Origin: Clostridium sp. AF15-31 | GTDB lineage: Bacteria; Bacillota; Clostridia; Lachnospirales; Lachnospiraceae | DNA length: 64,000 nt | Reading direction: 5' to 3' | NCBI RefSeq assembly: GCF_003461625.1 | Contig: NZ_QTXL01000003.1 | Location: 1 to 64,000, forward strand | Part shown: positions 54,455-63,687 of the stretch, in pieces | How positions within the stretch are numbered: the first letter of the stretch is position 1 | How the letters are laid out: the number at the start of each line of letters is the position of its first letter | Notes under the pieces: model-generated | What the model was told of the DNA's origin: nothing | The model's database searches: none | What the model saw: the letters and a program-made list of their open reading frames with translations, nothing else | Position numbers and translations under genes: made by a program

Positions 54455-55864
54455 TTAATATTGATCTGTATATGGCGAAATCTCCAAATACTCATCACCA
54501 TCTGTAATATATACAACAACCGGCGGATTATAACCACTATTCATTCTAATAGCAAAATGGTCAAATCCCTCATCAGCCTTATATTTCGGTTCCGGCAACT
54601 CTTTATTGAATCCAAGTTCATCCTGAAGCTTGGATGGAATATGTCGCAATTCTTCCTCAGATATAATTATAATTTTATCGAATAATCCTGCTTCTTCTAT
54701 ATCCTTATAACATTCTTCAGACGACATCGCCGTTTCTATATTCGTCCTTATTGTGTCGGCCATAGAAATATCTTTGCTATGATTGTACCTTTCCTCATAT
54801 TGTTTAACTGCCGGATAAAATACGCATTCTTCTATTGCCGGCAATATATAATATTCTCCATTATACTTATATGCATATACATGGTCTATCGCCTTATCAA
54901 AATCTATCCAAAAATCAGTCTTGCATGTTTCGCGGATCTCATCAGTCGTCATTACACGCCCATCAATGGTCAACGCAAAATCAAGCGAAATATCTACTTT
55001 GTAAAAATCTTCTAAGTTAATATCATACTTTTCCAGCTCAGCCTTATAGAGCGAATACATTTTTTTCTCATATGAAAAATCATTATCTTGATCTATCCTT
55101 TTGTATGTGCTTATTGTATTGTCAAATATTTCTTCAATATTAAACTTTTCAATATCATTAATCTTAAATCTATTAATCTCTAACTGTATGTCATATCTGC
55201 TCAACTCAAATTCATCCATATAGTTATTGACAATGTAATCGTATTCTTCCTCAAACTCATCTCGTTTATCAGAAATATTAGTCATGCTATCGCCTTCCAG
55301 GCTCCACATGTCAATATATATATTCTCTATTAACTTTTCTGGTGCTGTAAGTTCTATAATTCCTTTCCCATCCAAATTTTCTAAGCATCTTTTGTATTCA
55401 TTTGTTCTCTCTTTGATTTTATGTTTTATTATAATATTTTTCCCGAAAAGAATTATGAATATAATTGCTATTACTAAAAATAGCGAAAGACATACCAGCC
55501 CAATAATTGTTTTCTTTTTCCCTTTATTTTTTTTCATAGTCTTCTGTTGATTCTTCTGCTCCGTTTTACCAGAATTCAACTGATTAAAACCATATCCATT
55601 TTCTGACATATTATAACTATTTGCTCCATATGAATAATTCATATTTTCATATGGTTCTTCATATTTATGTATCTTGTCAAATGAATTATTGTTTCCCATA
55701 GTCCCACCAATATCCCCTGGAATAAAAAATGGATTATCACTGGTTTGGGTATTGTATTGCTGCTTACTATAATATAGATTTTCCTTTCCAACATAGTTTC
55801 CGCAAAATGGACATATCTCATTTGTATCTTCTAAAATTGCATTACAGCGCCAACATCTTTTCAT
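54455..55864 (-). CDS. Zinc-ribbon membrane protein with extracellular domain
   Basis: A 469-residue protein with an N-terminal zinc ribbon (Cys4, Cys7, Cys18, Cys21), a polar Asn/Tyr-rich linker (about 30-105), a membrane helix (about 118-142) and a large extracellular domain of about 325 residues, acidic and without a motif I know. GGAGAAGAG stands before the ATG. It is a single-gene unit with its own Spo0A-box-like promoter (55912-55978) and terminator. Confidence 0.72.
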   Translation of the reverse strand: MKRCWRCNAILEDTNEICPFCGNYVGKENLYYSKQQYNTQTSDNPFFIPGDIGGTMGNNNSFDKIHKYEEPYENMNYSYGANSYNMSENGYGFNQLNSGKTEQKNQQKTMKKNKGKKKTIIGLVCLSLFLVIAIIFIILFGKNIIIKHKIKERTNEYKRCLENLDGKGIIELTAPEKLIENIYIDMWSLEGDSMTNISDKRDEFEEEYDYIVNNYMDEFELSRYDIQLEINRFKINDIEKFNIEEIFDNTISTYKRIDQDNDFSYEKKMYSLYKAELEKYDINLEDFYKVDISLDFALTIDGRVMTTDEIRETCKTDFWIDFDKAIDHVYAYKYNGEYYILPAIEECVFYPAVKQYEERYNHSKDISMADTIRTNIETAMSSEECYKDIEEAGLFDKIIIISEEELRHIPSKLQDELGFNKELPEPKYKADEGFDHFAIRMNSGYNPPVVVYITDGDEYLEISPYTDQY

Positions 55865-55911
55865 TTATTCTCTTCTCCTTCCCTTTATCACATGCCAAAT
55901 ACAAAAATCTT

Positions 55912-55978
55912 ATCATAAAAAATATTGTTATAAATTCTCCTTGCAAAACTGACATTCTACATTGCTTTTTCGACAAAA
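55912..55978 (-). promoter_or_regulatory. Spo0A-box-like promoter (b)
   Basis: On the minus strand TTTTGTCGAAAA (55967-55978), then TATGAT (55912-55917), exactly 50 bases apart, about 50 bases before the ATG at 55864. Same layout as (a) and (c); the stretch TTTTGCAAGGAG in between is identical to (a). Confidence 0.65.
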
Positions 55979-56007
55979 CAGGCGAGACAGATTCCCGTCT
56001 CGCTTGT
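55978..56007 (-). terminator. Terminator after the gene at 56013-56930
   Basis: An 11-bp inverted repeat with one G-U pair (55978-55988 and 55997-56007), followed on the minus strand by TTTTG, which is also the beginning of the Spo0A-like box. Confidence 0.7.
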
Positions 56008-56012
56008 TCCTT

Positions 56013-56930
56013 TTATTGCTCTACCTTTGTCCATCCTAAGAAAGTATCACTTTCAACAATCCTGTAATCATCTGTATAATCATTGTCATAAGTGTCATCA
56101 CTTCCTGATGCATATTCTGCCAGTTTACTATTTAAAGTTGATTCTTTCTTTTCAGCATTACATAAATACCACTCTCCCGTTTCTTTATCGTATACTGCCC
56201 TTACCCAGCGATCCATTGTTTTTCCGGTATCTCTGCTTCTCCATAATATATAATACTCTAATGCATCATAGTTATTTGTTATAGAAGTAACACTTGCCTC
56301 TGCAATATCATGTGGAGCAGATATTCCAATATAATTAAACAAATCACCAATTGTATATGATGGAGCATTTGTGAATTCAAATTTGACATCATGTCTATTA
56401 CCAAATACATCTTTCTCATATTCAGAATCTGAATCCGAATCATCCTGCCCATATTTTTCATAATAAAACATTTTATCCTCAAGACTATAATCCCATTTAA
56501 CTATAGTATCTGTACCAAAGATATTTTTTTCTACAATTACCGGCACTCCTCTTAAATATCCCTGAGGGACTTCTACATCTACCCGTACATAATAAACAAT
56601 ATAATAGTCATCTGTTTTATAATAATTATCCACCGACAATATATCTATCTGACCTACATCTTCAATTTCTATATCCACGGTATGTTTGTTTGCATCATAT
56701 ACTTTTCCTGATGTATGCAGTAAATCTTGTGCTATATCATACTGCTGTTTATGTGTTACCATAACAATTTCTGGAATTACACCAAAAAATACCGTGGCAA
56801 TCAAAATACAAATTAATAAAACTTTTTCACTTACCCTAAATAAAGTATGTTTATCTATTTCGCTCATATATAAATGAACCAAAATAATAAGAGTACAAAT
56901 ACAACCTATAAATAATACAATTACCTGCAT
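56013..56930 (-). CDS. Membrane protein with acidic extracytoplasmic domain
   Basis: About 305 residues: two N-terminal membrane helices (about 2-20 and 30-55), then a beta-rich extracellular domain ending in an Asp/Tyr-rich stretch. No known motif. The ATG at 56930 is preceded by TTGGAG, seven bases upstream; the longer frame would start with TTG without a site. A strong hairpin precedes it (56961-57012). Confidence 0.65.
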   Translation of the reverse strand: MQVIVLFIGCICTLIILVHLYMSEIDKHTLFRVSEKVLLICILIATVFFGVIPEIVMVTHKQQYDIAQDLLHTSGKVYDANKHTVDIEIEDVGQIDILSVDNYYKTDDYYIVYYVRVDVEVPQGYLRGVPVIVEKNIFGTDTIVKWDYSLEDKMFYYEKYGQDDSDSDSEYEKDVFGNRHDVKFEFTNAPSYTIGDLFNYIGISAPHDIAEASVTSITNNYDALEYYILWRSRDTGKTMDRWVRAVYDKETGEWYLCNAEKKESTLNSKLAEYASGSDDTYDNDYTDDYRIVESDTFLGWTKVEQ

Positions 56931-56960
56931 ATTTTTCTCCAATCATTTGTTATATATTTT

Positions 56961-57012
56961 TACCGCATATTTCAATAGCCTTTGCTATCAGATGCTATTG
57001 AAATATGCGGTA
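56961..57012 (-). other. Perfect 19-bp intercistronic hairpin
   Basis: Arms 56961-56979 and 56994-57012, both exact, with a 14-base loop, between the amidase gene and the gene at 56013. No T-run follows on the minus strand. It may act as a weak terminator or protect the 3' end of the amidase mRNA. Confidence 0.6.
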
Positions 57013-57066
57013 AATTACCTATAATTATTCTTTACTATTGTATGCCGAACTTATGACAGCAAACTT

Positions 57067-59427
57067 CTATTGTACTTTTCCTTTGACTACTCTGTAGCGT
57101 TTCCCTTTAACCGTTACATAACCTGTCTTGTTACTCTTTTTGCCCTTAACTACATAGTATTTCTTTCCTGATTTCTTAACAATACCTTTATATTTTGGCT
57201 GCCATACACCTTTCTTTACATACCACCATTTTCCATCTGTATGTTTTACCAACTTAGTACTATTCTTTTTTCTACCTTTATACACATAGTAGTACTTGCC
57301 GTTTGTATGTTTTACCATTCCGGTATATTTTGACTGCCATCTTCCATTTTTTATATAACACCATGTACCATCTGTATGTTTCAACAAACCTGTATAATTA
57401 GTCTGTTTTACGCCATTTATAAAGTAGTACCATCCTTCTGATGTCTTTTTCATTCCATTATAAGCTGCTGTAGTAACAGTCAATATATTGCTATTATAAC
57501 TCGTATGAATCGACTTTTTACTGTAGGTACATATACCATATGCTTTAACTAAATATTTATATGTCGTATTCTGCTTTAATCCCGATAATGTGCAGGAAGT
57601 TATTGAGCCTCCGGCTACGTCAAGTACTTTCTGCCACTTTTTACTCGTTGCATCATACATATATATATAATACCCATTAGCACCATTCACTGTATTCCAG
57701 GAAAGGCTTACTTTATTTGTCAATGCTTCTGTTATCCATACATTTGTGTTATTTAAATATAAGGCATACCAGCCATTACCAAATGAACCTGTAGTATAAT
57801 TATTCACTGCTCTAACAAGATATAGATATGTTACACCTGATACGCAATTTGTATCATTGTATGTATTTACATTTCCACTAGATATCGTTGCTAACTTTGT
57901 ATAGTTTTTATCCGTCTGTTTCTTTCGATAAATTTCATATTTTGTAGCTCCTGATACTGTCTGCCATGATACTTTACATCCACCCTGTATTCTTGTAATA
58001 CCCGTCACATTACACTTGTTTAAATTGATTGATTTCTTTTGTATCGTAAATTTTTGTGCTCCTGAATCATTTCTTTCATATAACCATACATTAGTTCCAT
58101 CTGCCGATCCATAACTCTCAACATCCAGAACTGCTGATCCACATGATGCATTTAAAAAATATGCTCCTGCTGTTCCTCTGATAAACCATCTCTGTGCTGT
58201 TGCATTATTTCTTGGATACACCCATACATTTGTACCATTGGTTTGTCCCCAATTATAATCGTCAAGTGCTTTCCCCGATGCATAGTTTACAATCTCATAA
58301 GAACCATTACCTTGTCTTATAAAATGCCATAACTGATTCGTTTGATTTGAAGCAGTTCTGATCGTTACATTATCGTCACTGTCAGCTGTTAAATATTTTT
58401 TTCTTCCCGTATTCATAATTGTGGCATAAAAATCATTGCCTAAATTTTGTGTTTCACTATCATAGCCATAGGTGCACACTGTTTTTGCGGTCATCTTTTG
58501 TCGATGTTCTTTATCATTATAAGGAACCGCCCAGATATTAATGCGATAATGTCCAGCTTCTGGAATAGTAAATTGATAGCTATTTGCATTTACATCACCA
58601 TTTGCTCCTGTTGCACCACCAAAACATTCCTTTTGAGTATCTGTATTCGTAATAATCAACCAATAATGAAGGAAGTCACTTTGACTGCTGGTTTTATCCC
58701 ATGTTATATTCATTGTCTCACCAACAGCATAACAATCTCTGTTTGTTGTAATTGTTGGTATAGTCATCTCACCCCTCGCAGTCTGATTTAATGACACTTC
58801 GTGCAATTTTACAACATATACTGCACCTGCTCCCATTCTCCATGCGCTGTAATTTCTTCTATTTTTAGTATGTGCTGAGACTAATGGATTACCATTTCCG
58901 TCTGTTCCCGTACAAATACCGGCATGATCTACATCATTAGGCACTGCACCTGCAACTTCAGTTCCCCATACATAGAATAAAGGATCACCTTTTTTTACTT
59001 CAGACGCTGATGGATTACGCACGATATGACCGCTAAACTCAGGATTTGCTTTAAACCATTCCAATAAATAATCCGCTCTTATCCAAGCTCTTGAATATGG
59101 ATACCATGTACCATCTGTTACTAAACCTCCGGCTACCAGACACTGCGATACAAAATTGGCACAATCATGCCCATCAAAATTACTATATGCTTTATTATAG
59201 TTTCCTGTTCCATAACCACCTGTAGCATCCGTATAGGTCAATCCATAACTTGCTGCTGAATCTGCATTATAGGATACTGCAGCCTCTACCTTGCTTATGT
59301 TTTGTATTCCAAATGTATCATTCGGAATATAAACAATAATCATTGCAACAGCCATTAACATGCAAATGGCATTCTTCCATATCTTTATCATATGGTGCGT
59401 TTCTTTTCTTGCATTTGTCATAAACAT
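57067..59427 (-). CDS. Secreted amidase_6/ricin/FnIII/repeat protein
   Basis: A 786-residue secreted protein. Signal peptide (cleavage near residue 49, SKVEA/AVSY), then an amidase_6 (NlpC/P60-like) domain with the catalytic Cys in GHDCANFVSQC and the His in DVDHAGICTG; then a ricin-type beta-trefoil (two or three QxW-like repeats, for example TNQLWHF and AQRWFI, about 340-470), two FnIII-like modules, and a C-terminal set of glucan-binding-like repeats (WYYFINGVKQTNYTGLLKH, WCYIKNGRWQSKYTG). It should cut peptide bonds in cell wall or surface polymers. Tight AGGGAG site before the start. Confidence 0.8.
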   Translation of the reverse strand: MFMTNARKETHHMIKIWKNAICMLMAVAMIIVYIPNDTFGIQNISKVEAAVSYNADSAASYGLTYTDATGGYGTGNYNKAYSNFDGHDCANFVSQCLVAGGLVTDGTWYPYSRAWIRADYLLEWFKANPEFSGHIVRNPSASEVKKGDPLFYVWGTEVAGAVPNDVDHAGICTGTDGNGNPLVSAHTKNRRNYSAWRMGAGAVYVVKLHEVSLNQTARGEMTIPTITTNRDCYAVGETMNITWDKTSSQSDFLHYWLIITNTDTQKECFGGATGANGDVNANSYQFTIPEAGHYRINIWAVPYNDKEHRQKMTAKTVCTYGYDSETQNLGNDFYATIMNTGRKKYLTADSDDNVTIRTASNQTNQLWHFIRQGNGSYEIVNYASGKALDDYNWGQTNGTNVWVYPRNNATAQRWFIRGTAGAYFLNASCGSAVLDVESYGSADGTNVWLYERNDSGAQKFTIQKKSINLNKCNVTGITRIQGGCKVSWQTVSGATKYEIYRKKQTDKNYTKLATISSGNVNTYNDTNCVSGVTYLYLVRAVNNYTTGSFGNGWYALYLNNTNVWITEALTNKVSLSWNTVNGANGYYIYMYDATSKKWQKVLDVAGGSITSCTLSGLKQNTTYKYLVKAYGICTYSKKSIHTSYNSNILTVTTAAYNGMKKTSEGWYYFINGVKQTNYTGLLKHTDGTWCYIKNGRWQSKYTGMVKHTNGKYYYVYKGRKKNSTKLVKHTDGKWWYVKKGVWQPKYKGIVKKSGKKYYVVKGKKSNKTGYVTVKGKRYRVVKGKVQ

Positions 59428-59646
59428 TCGTCTCCCTTCATTTAATAACTCTGCAAAAATACTTTCACTTTATTTATAAAACCAATTCCCAATTAGTTCT
59501 TATAAAACAGCATATTAGACCTATACACTTTTTTGTAATCAAGCTGCTTGATTTTGTTTCTACACTTTCATAAAATAATTAATTTTAATGACAATATATA
59601 CATAAAAGAGCTTTTTTCACTTGAAATTGCCTACGTTATATTGGCA

Positions 59647-60687
59647 TTAGCTTTTACACTTTTCCAATTCATACAATTTTTTAACTTTTTGTCCATTTGT
59701 TTTAACTAATGTCCATGTATATTTATAATTCTTGCTATCTTTGAAAAAATGTTTAATGATAAAAAAATTACCTACAGGAATAATTGTTGTTGTTTCATTA
59801 CCATAAGAATGATGATTTTTATATTTCTTTAATACGCATTTTTCTCCACTACTTGTTTTTTTCTTAATAATTCTATACCAGTCATCTGTATAATAGACAT
59901 TATCCTTTATCACATATGCTGAATATGCATTACGGTAATTATTTTCTCTCGACATAAAACTTTTGTCTTTCACTAATATTCTGGTATAATAATTTTTTTT
60001 ATTAGATGTATATATTTTAGTTGTATTATATTGTTTGAAAAAACTTTTCTTGCTGATAGACTTTTGTTTAAATTTATCTACCGATATAGCATAATATTTT
60101 TCCCTATTATCACTAATAAATTTTGTTGAATAATAAATTATTCCATCCGAGATAAATGATTCATAAATATAATTTCCTTTCATATAAAAAGAAGCTATCT
60201 TTCTTTTTCTTTTACCATTCAAAGAACTCTGGTACAGAGTAATTCGTCCAGGTGATTCCATGTTATTCAGATAATATATCTTATTGTTATTTATAAAGTA
60301 ATTAGATATCTCTCTATGTACTACTTCTTTTTTATTAGTTTTAATATTAATTCTTGCTACCTCATAGTACGGATAATCGTCTACAACATACGTTATATAA
60401 TACAAATATCCATTCACATATGTTAAATTTTCTATTTTACTAAACACCCTAATATTCTTTGTAATAGCTGTATTCTTGTGTGTTCTAATATTATATGCCC
60501 GAATTCCTGATGTACCATCTGCAGTTGTATTACATACATAGTAAATTACATTTCCTATCTGCACCGCTTCCGTATTGCTCCCTATTGTTCTTTGTGCATT
60601 AGTTTTAGCCAACACTTTAATATCCACAAATCCTAATACAACACATATTATCCCAAACATTAAAATTATTTTTTTACATTTTTTCAT
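59647..60687 (-). CDS. Secreted DUF5050-like beta-propeller protein
   Basis: A 346-residue protein with a signal peptide (cleavage after KVLAKT, about residue 28) and repeats of a Tyr-rich four-stranded pattern (NVIYYVCNTTADGTSGIRAYNI, GYLYYITYVV, NKIYYLNNMESPGRITLYQS) as in DUF5050 propellers. No catalytic motif. It has its own Spo0A-box-like promoter (60774-60840). Probably a surface binding protein. Confidence 0.7.
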   Translation of the reverse strand: MKKCKKIILMFGIICVVLGFVDIKVLAKTNAQRTIGSNTEAVQIGNVIYYVCNTTADGTSGIRAYNIRTHKNTAITKNIRVFSKIENLTYVNGYLYYITYVVDDYPYYEVARINIKTNKKEVVHREISNYFINNNKIYYLNNMESPGRITLYQSSLNGKRKRKIASFYMKGNYIYESFISDGIIYYSTKFISDNREKYYAISVDKFKQKSISKKSFFKQYNTTKIYTSNKKNYYTRILVKDKSFMSRENNYRNAYSAYVIKDNVYYTDDWYRIIKKKTSSGEKCVLKKYKNHHSYGNETTTIIPVGNFFIIKHFFKDSKNYKYTWTLVKTNGQKVKKLYELEKCKS

Positions 60688-60773
60688 ATATATTGCTTCC
60701 TTCTTTCATCTACAATATTTTACTTCTAAAGATTTATAGTTTTGTTTTTTCCAAATATTCTATTTATTAGTTT

Positions 60774-60840
60774 ATCATAAAACAAGCGGGCATAACCGCT
60801 CCTTGCAAAATTCGCATTTTACGTTGCATTTTCGACAAAA
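60774..60840 (-). promoter_or_regulatory. Spo0A-box-like promoter (a)
   Basis: On the minus strand TTTTGTCGAAAA (60829-60840) is exactly 50 bases from TATGAT (60774-60779), about 90 bases before the ATG at 60687. A poor -35 element. Same sequence and geometry as promoters (b) and (c). Confidence 0.65.
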
Positions 60841-60848
60841 AACAAAAC

Positions 60849-60892
60849 AGCCCGACATCCCTCCATCCAATTGACAGAGTTCATATCGAGCT
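60849..60892 (-). terminator. Terminator after the YARHG lipoprotein gene
   Basis: A 10-bp inverted repeat with G-U pairs (60849-60858 and 60883-60892) and a 24-base loop, followed on the minus strand by TTTTGTTTTTTG, continuous with the Spo0A-like box. Confidence 0.6.
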
Positions 60893-60976
60893 GCCTCACG
60901 TTTTATATTATTTTGTCACTTAATCCAATAACTATATATTATCCCTTTTTAATGAGATACCTTTTCGTTCGTTTTC

Positions 60977-62197
60977 CTACTTATACCCCTTCTCCTTCTC
61001 ATACGCTATAATGAAATCCCGGTTTGCAAGCTCATATTGATTAAATACTGCAGTATCATCAAAATCCTCCGGCTCGACCGTTCCATGATACCAGCTTTTG
61101 GAATTGAAATATGCCTGATAATCGGCGTCTTTGAACTTTCTTCCATGACGGGCATACAGTTCATTACATGCCAGACGGATCTCATCCGGTGTTAATCCAT
61201 TCAGATCATCCTCTGTCAGATATTCACTGTCGCTATATGGAAGAATATAGTCATCGGAAGAATCATCTTCTGATGTTGGATTATAATAAAATGGCTCATA
61301 CGCTCTACCGCTATATTCACATTCATTCTCCAGATTATCCACACTTAACTGACGTGGATAATAGGATGATCCTGCAACAGAATATATCTTGCCAACTACG
61401 CACAACTCACCATCCTCATCTACATAAGGTACCGCATCCCGCACATTGGATAAAGCAACCGTCCAGTCATAGGTTTCTTTCAGAAAAGAATCCGTTCCTT
61501 CCATATCTTTATATGTATTGGTAAAACAACTGTCCATTGCATCCTGAACATTTTTTTCATATGAATCTTCATCAATATCCAGATAAGCCAGCACATCATC
61601 CTTTGAAAGAAGTATATCTTTACGAAGATCGATCGTATATACATAAAAATCTGTGTATTCATTTGCGTCAAAATCCACCCGTACAACTACCGACAACAAA
61701 TCCTGATAAACAGACCACTCATATCCGATAGCAATACAATCTGTATATTCGGTTCCCGCTTTCGCCATATAATCATTTCCGAGCTTCTCTATCTGTGTAT
61801 TTACATTTTCACAGGCGGTACTCTCATAATCTATGTATGGTAAATGATATACAACCTCACCATCTTTCGTCTGCACTTTTCCGGACATTTTCGAATCAAC
61901 AACCATGTGATCCGAATACGCTTCCGGCATTTCACCGGTTCCAAATCCCACCTTTTTTTCTTCCGGAAGTGCGGCTGCCTTGCCATCTGATCCTGCTGCA
62001 GAAGAAGCCTCCTCTGATGTTTCCGTGTCAGAACCTACAGCTTCTGTATCCGCATCTGTTTTCTCCGTTTCTTCTGTCACAGTCTTCTCTGTTTTTTTGC
62101 CACTGTTATCCGCATCTTTATTAAGGGAAAAACTGCATCCCATGAGGCTGCCTGCCAGTGCCATACTTAATACTATAAATCCTGCTTTTTTTCTCAT
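60977..62197 (-). CDS. YARHG-domain lipoprotein
   Basis: A 406-residue lipoprotein with lipobox MGCS (Cys21), an acidic Thr/Glu-rich linker, a middle domain with YDSTACENVNTQIEKL, and a C-terminal YARHG domain (NELYARHGRKFKD, near 345-390). Such domains are extracellular and common in Clostridia. The role is unknown. AGGG stands before the ATG. It is separated from 62222 by 24 bases, so the two probably share a transcript. Confidence 0.78.
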   Translation of the reverse strand: MRKKAGFIVLSMALAGSLMGCSFSLNKDADNSGKKTEKTVTEETEKTDADTEAVGSDTETSEEASSAAGSDGKAAALPEEKKVGFGTGEMPEAYSDHMVVDSKMSGKVQTKDGEVVYHLPYIDYESTACENVNTQIEKLGNDYMAKAGTEYTDCIAIGYEWSVYQDLLSVVVRVDFDANEYTDFYVYTIDLRKDILLSKDDVLAYLDIDEDSYEKNVQDAMDSCFTNTYKDMEGTDSFLKETYDWTVALSNVRDAVPYVDEDGELCVVGKIYSVAGSSYYPRQLSVDNLENECEYSGRAYEPFYYNPTSEDDSSDDYILPYSDSEYLTEDDLNGLTPDEIRLACNELYARHGRKFKDADYQAYFNSKSWYHGTVEPEDFDDTAVFNQYELANRDFIIAYEKEKGYK

Positions 62198-62221
62198 CCT
62201 TTTTACCCTCGTTTCTTTATC

Positions 62222-62995
62222 TTATAACTGCCAGTTTATATTTTCAGCATTTTTTGCTACCAGCAGTTTGGTTCTGAGTTCTGTATCATCCACATCTATA
62301 AAGTCACCATTTGAATAATACTTCCACTGTGCTACTTCCTGATTTCCTGACCAGTTCATCTCACTGATCACATAAAACTGCATCGAAGCCAACGGTTCCT
62401 CACGATATTTCATATATCCATAACAATCGTTAAAATGTTCCCTATGCACCAGTTCCTTTATTTCCATAAATTCCTGTTCATTCTTTACCTGCCATATGGA
62501 TAGTCTGCAGTCCTTTTTAGGCTTTCGTATTATTTTTTCAACAGATCGGTTGAACAAGATGGATATACAAATATAGAATACCGCATATTCTAATATATAC
62601 ACTCCAATATGTACAGAATCTCCCATGGTTGTATAAAAACGTTCCTGCTGCAACTGATTGCGGTAATATATAATTACCTCCGTAATATACAACGATAAAA
62701 TGACATCTGTTACAAACTGTCCTATTGTGATTGCCGACTGCATACATTTTGAGTTAGCAAAAAAACGGATAACTGCCAGCACAATTGCTGTTATTACAGC
62801 AACGATCAATAACACAATTCCTATATTCCCAATTGAGGAAAATATCCAGTCCTTTTTATCTTTTATACTTGGATTAACTACTTTTCGCGTACATTCTTCA
62901 AGGGATCGCACAGTCTCATTGGAATACAGTAAGGACAGAAAGCCCATTCCAAATCCTATTAAACATACAAACAACCCCATTAATTTCTTTTTCAT
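62222..62995 (-). CDS. Membrane protein of unknown function
   Basis: About 257 residues with four to five membrane helices in the first 165 residues (about 4-22, 50-72, 87-105, 124-150) and a C-terminal cytoplasmic part of about 90 residues ending LVAKNAENINWQL. No motif recognised. ATG chosen at 62995 with GGGGG nearby; a start five codons earlier is possible. Confidence 0.65.
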   Translation of the reverse strand: MKKKLMGLFVCLIGFGMGFLSLLYSNETVRSLEECTRKVVNPSIKDKKDWIFSSIGNIGIVLLIVAVITAIVLAVIRFFANSKCMQSAITIGQFVTDVILSLYITEVIIYYRNQLQQERFYTTMGDSVHIGVYILEYAVFYICISILFNRSVEKIIRKPKKDCRLSIWQVKNEQEFMEIKELVHREHFNDCYGYMKYREEPLASMQFYVISEMNWSGNQEVAQWKYYSNGDFIDVDDTELRTKLLVAKNAENINWQL

Positions 62996-63048
62996 ATCTT
63001 CATCCCCCATATCTTATATATTTCTCCAACAATATATTCGTCACACCA

Positions 63049-63588
63049 TCAGGCAAAAACCGCTTCCATTTCAACCCCAAGCACATCCCCAAGCGTTTCT
63101 GCCACCTTCTCTGCGGCATAAAGTTTATAATACAGTCTGGAATCCTGTTCTCCCATCTGGAAATAGCCATCGATGATCGTGTCAGAAACAGCCACTGCAT
63201 AATATACTTCTCCCGGTACGCTGTCCTGATTGTTTGGATCAATATTTCCCGTTGTACCGGTAATACCAATTCCGATGTCTGCACGATATGCCCGTTTACA
63301 GGCTTTCGCCATTGCCCGCGCTGTTTCTTTGGAATAGACACCACAAGTTTCTATCACCGCTTCCGGAACACCCTGCATGATCTTTGCTTCGTTGGAATAG
63401 GTTACAAATGCTCCTTTTAATATTGCAGATGCCCCTTCAGTATCTGTGATTAGGGAAGCAATCTGCCCGCAGGTGATACTTTCCATGGTCGTGATCGTCA
63501 TTTTCCGGTTGATCAGCCAGCCTGTCAATCGTCTGTAATTATTCCGTATTGTCTTTTCCATCTGTTCATCCAGTTTTTTTCCTGCCAT
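63049..63588 (-). CDS. CinA C-terminal-type amidohydrolase
   Basis: A 179-residue protein with only the C-terminal CinA domain: TTMESITCGQIASLITDTEGASAILKGAFVTYSNEAK (residues about 30-70) and the GIGITGTTGNIDPNNQD signature near 110. Relatives deamidate nicotinamide mononucleotide. The N-terminal MoCF-like half of full CinA is absent, so it is a stand-alone domain, as in PncC. AAGGA before the ATG. Confidence 0.85.
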   Translation of the reverse strand: MAGKKLDEQMEKTIRNNYRRLTGWLINRKMTITTMESITCGQIASLITDTEGASAILKGAFVTYSNEAKIMQGVPEAVIETCGVYSKETARAMAKACKRAYRADIGIGITGTTGNIDPNNQDSVPGEVYYAVAVSDTIIDGYFQMGEQDSRLYYKLYAAEKVAETLGDVLGVEMEAVFA

Positions 63589-63643
63589 TTATCCTTCCGC
63601 CTTTGTTGCCTTTAATCTATTTATTATTATAATATATTCACAA

Positions 63644-63669
63644 AAGGATTTCCACAAGTGGAAATCCTT
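63644..63669 (-). terminator. Terminator after the PTS IIA gene
   Basis: A perfect 12-bp inverted repeat (63644-63655 and 63658-63669) with a small loop, followed on the minus strand by TTTTGTG. A -10-like TATAAT for cinA lies just after it. Confidence 0.7.
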
Positions 63670-63687
63670 CTGTCATTTCTATTTATT

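Noticed and set aside
59537..59553. Seven-base palindrome as terminator of the gene at 59647-60687
   Set aside because: On the minus strand it is followed by an A-rich run instead of a T-run; the T-run is on the plus strand where there is no gene.
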